From: an uncultured Pelagibacteraceae bacterium
GTDB taxonomy: Bacteria > Pseudomonadota > Alphaproteobacteria > Pelagibacterales > Pelagibacteraceae
DNA length: 64,000 nt
Assembly (NCBI GenBank): GCA_902593405.1
Contig: CACJIB010000004.1
Span: 1-64,000 of the forward strand
Reading direction: 5' to 3'
Shown: positions 56,720 through 64,000 of the stretch, piece by piece
How positions within the stretch are numbered: position 1 is the stretch's first letter
Layout: each line of letters opens with the position of its first letter
Notes under the pieces: model-generated
Databases searched by the model: none
What the model was told of the DNA's origin: nothing
What the model saw: the letters and a program-made list of their open reading frames with translations, nothing else
Position numbers and translations under genes: made by a program

Positions 56720-58213
56720 TTATTTCATTGTTGGCATAACAAATTCCGCATTTGATCGGACACCTGAAGGCCATCTAGACGTTACTGTTTTAAGCTTAGT
56801 ATAAAATTTTATTCCTTCCATACCATGCATTCCACTATCTCCAAATAATGATCTTTTCCAACCACCAAAACTATGAAATGCCATTGGAACTGGGATCGGC
56901 ACGTTAATACCAACCATACCTACTTGAATTTTACTTGCAAAAGTTCTGCCTGCATCACCGTCTCTTGTATAAATACTAACTCCATTTCCGTACTCATGGT
57001 CGTTGATTAATTTTGCAGCTTCTTCAAAAGTTTTTACTCGAACAACTGATAATACTGGACCGAATATTTCTTCTTTATAAATTCTCATATCTTTATTTAC
57101 ATGATCAAATAAACATCCACCTATATAGAAACCATTTTCATAACCTTGAAGTTTTAAACCTCTTCCATCAACCACTAGCTTTGCGCCTTCCTTGACACCT
57201 AAATCAACGTAACTTGTAACTTTTTCTAAATGTTCTTTTGTAACTAAAGGTCCCATTTCTGATGCTTTATCCATTCCAGGACCAACTTTTAAAGCTTCAG
57301 CTTTTTTTGATAATCTTGATACAAGTTCATCACCGATATCGCCAACCGCAACCGCAACTGATTGAGCCATACATCTTTCTCCAGCTGAACCATAAGCAGC
57401 ACCCATTAAACCATTTACTGCACCATCTAAATCACAATCTGGCATAACAACTAAATGATTTTTTGCTCCACCCAAAGCTTGAACTCTTTTTTCATTTTTA
57501 GCTGAATTTTCATAAATATATTTTGCAATAGGAGTAGAGCCTACGAAACTAACAGCTTTGATATCTTTGTTTTCTAAAATTGCATCAACAGCTTCTTTAT
57601 CTCCATTTATTACGTTAAATACTCCTTCTGGAAGACCCGCATCAGAAAGTAGTTCTGCCAATCTTATTGCACAAGAAGGGTCTTTTTCTGATGGTTTAAG
57701 AATAAAAGTATTTCCACAAGCTATCGCTATTGGAAACATCCACATTGGTACCATAGCAGGAAAATTAAAAGGCGTGATACCTGCAACAACTCCTAATGGT
57801 TGTCTGATTGACCAACTATCAACATTGGTACCAACATTTTCTGAAAACTCACCTTTTAATAAATGTGGTATTCCGCAAGCAAATTCTACCACCTCAAGTC
57901 CTCTGGTTAAAGATCCTCTTGCATCTTCATAAACTTTTCCATGTTCTGAAACTATTAACTTTGTTAATTCATCAGAATTTTTTTCAATTAATTCTTTAAA
58001 TTTAAATATTATTCTAGCTCTTTGAAGAGTAGGTTTTAAAGACCAAGTTTCAAATGCTTTTTTTGCTACCTCAACAGCACTATCTAAGTCAGATCTTGAG
58101 GCAAGTCTTACCTCTGACTCTTGCTCACCAGTTGCTGGATTAAAAACTTTTCCTTTTTTATCTGAAGATCCCGGAATTATTTTACCGTTTACGAAGTGTT
58201 CTATTAATTTCAT
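56720..58213 (-). CDS. mmsA: CoA-acylating methylmalonate-semialdehyde dehydrogenase family
   Basis: IRQPLGVVAGITPFNFPAMVPMWMFPIAIACGN; GERCMAQSVAVAVG. Confidence 0.92.
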   Translation of the reverse strand: MKLIEHFVNGKIIPGSSDKKGKVFNPATGEQESEVRLASRSDLDSAVEVAKKAFETWSLKPTLQRARIIFKFKELIEKNSDELTKLIVSEHGKVYEDARGSLTRGLEVVEFACGIPHLLKGEFSENVGTNVDSWSIRQPLGVVAGITPFNFPAMVPMWMFPIAIACGNTFILKPSEKDPSCAIRLAELLSDAGLPEGVFNVINGDKEAVDAILENKDIKAVSFVGSTPIAKYIYENSAKNEKRVQALGGAKNHLVVMPDCDLDGAVNGLMGAAYGSAGERCMAQSVAVAVGDIGDELVSRLSKKAEALKVGPGMDKASEMGPLVTKEHLEKVTSYVDLGVKEGAKLVVDGRGLKLQGYENGFYIGGCLFDHVNKDMRIYKEEIFGPVLSVVRVKTFEEAAKLINDHEYGNGVSIYTRDGDAGRTFASKIQVGMVGINVPIPVPMAFHSFGGWKRSLFGDSGMHGMEGIKFYTKLKTVTSRWPSGVRSNAEFVMPTMK

Positions 58214-58252
58214 GAATACGGTGTTTTAGATCAAAAAAATCGAATAGTCTAT

Positions 58253-59032
58253 TTAAACATTAGCTGTTGCTAACATTTTTTTTATTTCAGCTATAGCTTT
58301 TGCTGGATTCAAGCCCTTTGGACATGCATTTGTACAATTTAATATTGTGTGGCATCTATATAATTTTAATTCATCAGAAACTTTTTTCAATCTAGCTTTT
58401 CTCTCTTCATCTCTACTATCAATAATCCATCTATAAGCCTGTAGCAGAACTGCTGGACCTAAATATTTATCTCCATTCCACCAATAACTTGGGCAAGATG
58501 TAGAACAGCAAGCACACATAATGCATTCGTAAGCACCATCAAGTTTTGCTCTATCTTCTTTAGACTGATAAATTTCTGTTGTCTGTTTTGTTGAGTTATT
58601 TTTTAACCAAGGTTCAATAGATTGATATTGTTTATATAAGCCATCTAAATCACCAATCAAATCTCTTTTAACTTTTAAATGAGGTAAAGGATAAATATCG
58701 ATGTCACCGTCTATCTCTGCATGAGGAGTTGTGCAGGCTAGTCCGTTTTTTCCTCCCATATTCATAGCACAAGAACCACAAACACCATGAGCACAAGACC
58801 TTCTATAGGCCAATGTAGGATCAATTTCGTTTTTAATTTTATTTAAAATATCCAGCACCTTAGATGGACAATTATCCATATCAACTTCGTATGTATCAAT
58901 CCTAGGATTTTCTTCTGTCGATGGATCCCATCTATAAATATTTACTTTTCTTAAATTTTTAGATCCAGTTTTGTCTTTAAAATATTTGCCTTTTTTAACC
59001 TCTGAATTTTTAGGTAAGCTTAGCTGAACCAT
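58253..59032 (-). CDS. sdhB: Succinate dehydrogenase iron-sulfur subunit
   Basis: [41 protein letters not shown]. Confidence 0.98.
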   Translation of the reverse strand: MVQLSLPKNSEVKKGKYFKDKTGSKNLRKVNIYRWDPSTEENPRIDTYEVDMDNCPSKVLDILNKIKNEIDPTLAYRRSCAHGVCGSCAMNMGGKNGLACTTPHAEIDGDIDIYPLPHLKVKRDLIGDLDGLYKQYQSIEPWLKNNSTKQTTEIYQSKEDRAKLDGAYECIMCACCSTSCPSYWWNGDKYLGPAVLLQAYRWIIDSRDEERKARLKKVSDELKLYRCHTILNCTNACPKGLNPAKAIAEIKKMLATANV

Positions 59033-60807
59033 TAATATACTCGCTCTTGTGGTGGAAAATATTGAACTTCATTTGTTAAAGTTGATTTGTGTACTGCTCT
59101 GTAACTAATTTTTGTATTTTTCCCATCACACCAAGCAAGAGTATGTTGCATAAACTTTTCGTCATCTCTTTTTGGATAGTCATCTCTCGCGTGAGCACCT
59201 CTGCTCTCTTTTCTATGATATGCAGATTCTACAGTAGTTACTGCTTGTCTTATTAAATTATCAAATTCTAATGTTTCAACTAAATCAGTATTAAATACTA
59301 AAGACCTATCTTTAACTGAAATTGAATCCATACTATCATAAGTTTTTTTAATCTCATCAACACCTTCTTTAAGATTTTTTTCTGTTCTAAAAACTGCACA
59401 TTTCGATTGCATCGTTTTTTGCATTGTAAGTCTAAGTTCAGCAGTACTATTATTTCCTTGTGCATTTCTAAGTTTATCAAATCTATCTAAACATTTTTGT
59501 GTTTCTGACTCAGGAATTTCCTCATGAGGTCTTCCTGGCTTAACTAATTCAGCTGCTCTTTTTGCTGCTGCTCTTCCAAATACTACTAAATCAATTAAAG
59601 AATTAGAACCAAGTCTATTTGCTCCGTGAACAGACACACATGCCGCTTCTCCTATAGCCATTAAACCTGGAACAGTTTTTTCTGAGCCATTTACAGTTAA
59701 TACTTCTGCTTTATAGTTTGTTGGGATACCACCCATATTATAATGAACTGTTGGTACAACAGGAATTGGTTCTTTAGTTACATCTACATTTGCAAATAAT
59801 CTTGCTGCATCAGTAATTCCAGGAAGCCTGCTTTCAATAATATCTTTATCTAAGTGACTTAGGTTCAAATGAACATGATCTTGATCTTTTCCAACACCTC
59901 TTCCCTCATTAATCTCTATAGACATAGATCTGCTAACAACATCTCTTGATGCTAAATCTTTTGCATTTGGAGCATATCTTTCCATAAATCTCTCACCTTT
60001 AGAATTTGTAAGATAACCCCCTTCTCCTCGCGCACCTTCTGTTATTAATGTACCGTGGCCATAAATTCCTGTTGGGTGAAATTGAACAAACTCCATATCC
60101 TGAAGCGGCAGTCCAGCTCTTAAAACCATTGCATTACCATCACCAGTACAAGTATGTGCTGATGTTGCTGAATAATAAACTTTTCCATAACCACCTGTAG
60201 CAATAATTACTGTGTGCGCTCTAAATCTATGAATTGTGCCATCATTCAAATTCCAAGCAATTAGACCTTTGCATTCCCCATTCTTCATCAACAAATCTAA
60301 TGCAAAATATTCTATAAAAAATTCTGTATTATGCTTTAACGCTTGTCCATATAATGTGTGTAAAATAGCATGTCCTGTTCTATCAGCTGCTGCACAAGTT
60401 CTTTGAACTATTCCATTTCCATAATTTTTTGTCATTCCACCAAATGGTCTTTGATAAATTTTTCCCTCTTCAGTTCTGCTAAATGGAACTCCATATTTCT
60501 CTAATTCTAAAACTGCTTTAGGTGCTTCTTTACAAAGATATTCAATACTATCTTGATCACCTAACCAATCTGCACCTTTGACAGTGTCATACATGTGCCA
60601 TCTCCAATCATCTTCTCCCATATTTCCTAGTGCTGCTGATATTCCACCTTGTGCAGCTGATGTATGACTTCTGGTAGGAAATACTTTTGAGATACAAGCT
60701 GTTTTTAAGCCAGCTTCGCTAAGCCCTACTGCCGCTCTTAAACCTGAGCCACCTGCACCAAGTACAACAACATCGTACTCATGGTCTATAATGTTATATG
60801 CTTTCAT
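59032..60807 (-). CDS. sdhA: Succinate dehydrogenase flavoprotein subunit
   Basis: [58 protein letters not shown]. Confidence 0.99.
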   Translation of the reverse strand: MKAYNIIDHEYDVVVLGAGGSGLRAAVGLSEAGLKTACISKVFPTRSHTSAAQGGISAALGNMGEDDWRWHMYDTVKGADWLGDQDSIEYLCKEAPKAVLELEKYGVPFSRTEEGKIYQRPFGGMTKNYGNGIVQRTCAAADRTGHAILHTLYGQALKHNTEFFIEYFALDLLMKNGECKGLIAWNLNDGTIHRFRAHTVIIATGGYGKVYYSATSAHTCTGDGNAMVLRAGLPLQDMEFVQFHPTGIYGHGTLITEGARGEGGYLTNSKGERFMERYAPNAKDLASRDVVSRSMSIEINEGRGVGKDQDHVHLNLSHLDKDIIESRLPGITDAARLFANVDVTKEPIPVVPTVHYNMGGIPTNYKAEVLTVNGSEKTVPGLMAIGEAACVSVHGANRLGSNSLIDLVVFGRAAAKRAAELVKPGRPHEEIPESETQKCLDRFDKLRNAQGNNSTAELRLTMQKTMQSKCAVFRTEKNLKEGVDEIKKTYDSMDSISVKDRSLVFNTDLVETLEFDNLIRQAVTTVESAYHRKESRGAHARDDYPKRDDEKFMQHTLAWCDGKNTKISYRAVHKSTLTNEVQYFPPQERVY

Positions 60808-61133
60808 GTATTTAAGTTAAAAATTACAATTATTGTAATTACTGGAATTGTTATAGCAAAAAAATTTAGGACTTTGTTTGCGGCATTTTTGGTTTTTTTA
60901 TCTTTAATATAGTCTTCAAAAACCTCACTTATAGTCAAAGCTGAAAAAAAATAAGCAATAACTAAAAATAATCCAATTAAGAATTTAGATGGTTGTGTTG
61001 TTAAAAAATTCACTATTTCAAAATAACTTTTATCATAGATATTCACTAAATTTATAATAAACCAAAGCATTAAAGGTAGTAAGATTGTGGAACTAATTTT
61101 TAAGAATAGCCATTTTTTTGTTACTGGCAGCAT
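60804..61133 (-). CDS. sdhD: Succinate dehydrogenase membrane anchor
   Basis: Three TM segments, located between sdhC and sdhA. Confidence 0.8.
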   Translation of the reverse strand: MLPVTKKWLFLKISSTILLPLMLWFIINLVNIYDKSYFEIVNFLTTQPSKFLIGLFLVIAYFFSALTISEVFEDYIKDKKTKNAANKVLNFFAITIPVITIIVIFNLNT

Positions 61134-61513
61134 TATATTAATCCTCTTCCAATAGAATAAATTAGGATAGTCAGAATAATCGAACCAAAAATAACTAACA
61201 AACCTGAAATTTTTGTTGTTTGTAATTCAAATCCATAACCCAAATCCATAATCAAGTGTCTTATTTCACTTAACATTTGAAAACTAAATGACCAAGTTAT
61301 TCCAATTAAAATAAATTTACCTAAAAAAGTTTCTAAAAAAATTTTTATAATTTGATAATTACTTTCTCCTAGAAGCATTAATGCAAACCAAATACAAATT
61401 AATGTGATTGCAAAAAAATTAATTATTCCTGTAATTCTATGTGAAATAGATACTAATGAAGAAATATGCCATTTATAAATCTGTATGTGTGGTGATAAAG
61501 GTCTGTTTTCCAT
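61133..61513 (-). CDS. sdhC: Succinate dehydrogenase cytochrome b556 subunit
   Basis: RPLSPHIQIYKWHISSLVSISHRITGI. Confidence 0.95.
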   Translation of the reverse strand: MENRPLSPHIQIYKWHISSLVSISHRITGIINFFAITLICIWFALMLLGESNYQIIKIFLETFLGKFILIGITWSFSFQMLSEIRHLIMDLGYGFELQTTKISGLLVIFGSIILTILIYSIGRGLI

Positions 61514-61516
61514 ATT

Positions 61517-62512
61517 TTATTTTGAATTAATAACTGTTTCAGCAATTTCAACGGAATTAAGTGCAGCACCTCTCAATAGGTTGTCTGATACAATCCACAA
61601 ATTTAATGAATTTTTTTTTGTTTTGTCTTCCCTAATTCTAGATATAAATGTCTCATCACTTCCTGCTGCTTCAAATGGTGTGCTATAACCTCCATTTTCT
61701 CTTCTATCAATGACTTCGCAACCATCTGCTTTACCTAAAACATCTCTCACTTTTTCTACAGTATATGGTTTTTCAAATTCTATATTTACAGACTCCGAAT
61801 GAGATACTAAAACAGGAATTCTTACACATGTTGCTGTAAGTTCAATTGACTCATCTAAGATTTTTTTTGTTTCATTTGTCATTTTTAATTCTTCTTTTGT
61901 ATATCCATCATCAGCAAAAACATCGATATGTGGAATAACATTAAAAGCGATTTGTTTAGTAAAATTTTTTGACTCTATTTTTTTTCCATCTAAATATTGT
62001 TTAGTTTGATCAATTAATTCGTCCATTGGACTTTTGCCACCACCTGAAACAGATTGGTAAGTTGAAACTACAACTCTTTTAATTTTGAATAAATCATGTA
62101 GTGGTTTAAGTGCTATAACAAGCTGTGCTGTAGAACAATTTGGATTGGCAATAATATTTTTTTTCATATTTTTAATTTCGGCTGCATTCACTTGTGGAAC
62201 GATCAATGGAACATCAGGATCCATCCTAAAAAAACTTGAGTTATCTATTACAATTGTGTGCTTGGCAGCCTTTTCAGCAAATTTTTCAGCAATTTTTCCT
62301 CCTGCTGCAAAAAAAGTTATATCTGCTTTTGAAAAATCATATGTCTCTAAATTTTCAATAACATACTCTTTATCTCTAAAAGAGATTTTTTTTCCTGCAC
62401 TTTTTTCTGAGGCAACTAAATATAGATTATCAAACTTAAAGTTTTTTTTATCAAATACTTCAAGAGTTTTTCTCCCAACATTTCCTGTTGCACCTACTAT
62501 AGCTATGTTCAT
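61517..62512 (-). CDS. asd: Aspartate-semialdehyde dehydrogenase
   Basis: AIVGATGNVGRKTLEVF; NPNCSTAQLVIALKPLHD; STYQSVSGGG. Confidence 0.96.
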   Translation of the reverse strand: MNIAIVGATGNVGRKTLEVFDKKNFKFDNLYLVASEKSAGKKISFRDKEYVIENLETYDFSKADITFFAAGGKIAEKFAEKAAKHTIVIDNSSFFRMDPDVPLIVPQVNAAEIKNMKKNIIANPNCSTAQLVIALKPLHDLFKIKRVVVSTYQSVSGGGKSPMDELIDQTKQYLDGKKIESKNFTKQIAFNVIPHIDVFADDGYTKEELKMTNETKKILDESIELTATCVRIPVLVSHSESVNIEFEKPYTVEKVRDVLGKADGCEVIDRRENGGYSTPFEAAGSDETFISRIREDKTKKNSLNLWIVSDNLLRGAALNSVEIAETVINSK

Positions 62513-62527
62513 TTTAAAGTTGTTATA

Positions 62528-63637
62528 CTAAATAAAAGGTAAATCGCAAACTTTACCACTACAAATATCACCATTTATGCTTGCTTTTACGTTCTGGTCT
62601 ATATTCCAATGCGATTTTTTCATCATAGCAATACCAATTACTTTTTTAAAATGAGGCGAATAACAGGCTGACCTTAATTCCCCAATGATTATATTATTGT
62701 CATCAGCCAGATCCAAAGATCCTGTTAAACTTATTTCGTCCAAATCTAACTTAACACCCATTAATTTTCTTTTTATACCTTCAGATTTTATTTTCTTTAA
62801 TTTCTCTTTTCCTAAAAAAATAACATCACTATCTATGTTAATATATTTATCAAAACCACATTCATAAGGGTTATCTCCGTTATCCATATCGTTGCCATGA
62901 GATAAAAGTCCACTTTCGATTCGTTCTATTAAATTAGGACACCCTGGTTTAATATTAAATTCTTTTCCAATTTCAAATAAATGATCATATAGTTTTAAGC
63001 CTGCTTCAGTATTTTGAACATATACTTCATAACCTCCTTGTTTAGACCATCCAGATTGTGCGATAAGATGTTTTGCACCTCCAAATTCAAAATGATCAAA
63101 ACCAAAAAATTTTAATTTTGTGATCTGTTCTCCAAATACTTTTTCCATCAATTGAAACGATTTTGGACCTTGTACAGCCATGATATCAACTTTAGGTTCT
63201 ATAATTTTAACATCAAATTTATTTCCAATTGCTAATCCTTTTGCAAATAATATTACGTCCGTATCTGCAATAGAAATCCACCATTTATTTTCATTAATTC
63301 TTAAAACAACTGGATCATTAATTAATCCAGCATTATCATCTATAATCGGACAATAATAACATCTTCCATCTTTAGATTTTGATAAATCTCTACAAGTCAT
63401 TAGCTGAACTAATTTTGCAGAGTCTTTTCCTGAAATTTCTACCTGTCTTTCAGCTGCTACATCCCAAATTTGAACATGCTCTTTTAAATGATGATAAGAA
63501 TCTTCAACTGAACCAAAGGCAGCTGGAAGCAACATATGGTTATAAATTGTATAAGCTGTAACACCCTGTTCCTCAATTCGAGAAGTATATGGTGTACCTC
63601 TAAGTCTTCTTGATTTTGCAATTAAAAAGTTTTTCAT
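62528..63637 (-). CDS. dmdA: Aminomethyltransferase-fold protein, probable DMSP demethylase DmdA
   Basis: GcvT fold, 369 aa; [35 protein letters not shown] resembles DmdA rather than GcvT. Confidence 0.72.
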   Translation of the reverse strand: MKNFLIAKSRRLRGTPYTSRIEEQGVTAYTIYNHMLLPAAFGSVEDSYHHLKEHVQIWDVAAERQVEISGKDSAKLVQLMTCRDLSKSKDGRCYYCPIIDDNAGLINDPVVLRINENKWWISIADTDVILFAKGLAIGNKFDVKIIEPKVDIMAVQGPKSFQLMEKVFGEQITKLKFFGFDHFEFGGAKHLIAQSGWSKQGGYEVYVQNTEAGLKLYDHLFEIGKEFNIKPGCPNLIERIESGLLSHGNDMDNGDNPYECGFDKYINIDSDVIFLGKEKLKKIKSEGIKRKLMGVKLDLDEISLTGSLDLADDNNIIIGELRSACYSPHFKKVIGIAMMKKSHWNIDQNVKASINGDICSGKVCDLPFI

Positions 63638-64000
63638 TTTTTCAAAAATTCTAAAACTTTGTCTCTCATTTCAAATGCTTTTTCAATCATAATCATATGG
63701 CCACAACCCTCGATTATGTGTGTAGATGAGTTGTTAATTAGACTAGAAAATTTTTTTCCAGCTTCTAAATTTACCATCTTATCTAGAGAACCAAAAATAA
63801 ACATTGATGGAAATTCTATTAATTTAGCAGCTTCAGAACCATTTTTGTAATTGTTACATGCAACAAGGTCTACCGCCAGTATGTCTCTTATGTCTCGAGG
63901 TGATTGTATTATTTTTTCTACTGGGTTACCTCCAATAAATCTTTTTGAACCTTCATAACCCCACTTCATCATTAATTTAACAGCATCGGAGTCCCCATTT
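63634..64000 (-). CDS. Alpha/beta hydrolase, C-terminal part (continues past window end)
   Basis: [42 protein letters not shown]; frame stays open to the window edge. Confidence 0.7.
   Translation of the reverse strand, partial: NGDSDAVKLMMKWGYEGSKRFIGGNPVEKIIQSPRDIRDILAVDLVACNNYKNGSEAAKLIEFPSMFIFGSLDKMVNLEAGKKFSSLINNSSTHIIEGCGHMIMIEKAFEMRDKVLEFLKK

Overview
This is an AT-rich, extremely compact bacterial chromosome segment. Gene content and order point to a streamlined marine alphaproteobacterium of the SAR11/Pelagibacterales type: class I LysRS, a DmdA-like gene, a SAM-II riboswitch before metX, and canonical alphaproteobacterial gene order around chvIG-ahcY, obg-proBA, atpHAGDC and mdh-sucCDAB-lpd. 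Summing the gaps between called genes gives about 1.2 kb of non-coding DNA in 64 kb, so roughly 98% is coding. I see no rRNA, tRNA, CRISPR array, IS element or prophage. Main blocks: GT17 glycosyltransferase/DUF1330; msrA-sulfurtransferase-RND pump; PG-related genes (SLT lipoprotein, AmgK/MurU-like pair, AmpG-like + NlpC/P60); chvI-chvG-ahcY-tsaE; polA; an ODC / DHS-like / agmatinase-like polyamine operon; pyrD-rpmB-yhhQ; hisC-tyrC; metX-metW behind a SAM-II aptamer; rplU-rpmA-obg-proB-proA-nadD-rsfS-ctpA-rppH; the ATP synthase F1 operon; priA; and a long same-strand run dmdA-like/asd/sdhCDAB/mmsA/mdh/sucCDAB/lpd. I did not find a clear new multi-gene defence or mobile system. The points most worth a second look are: an RND adaptor lacking the TolC-contacting alpha-helical hairpin; an attenuator-like hairpin in the polyamine operon leader; a SAM-II aptamer with a competing A8/U8 hairpin; loss of hprK/pts between chvG and ahcY; six of seven convergent gene pairs overlapping at their stop codons; and several predicted near-leaderless promoters.
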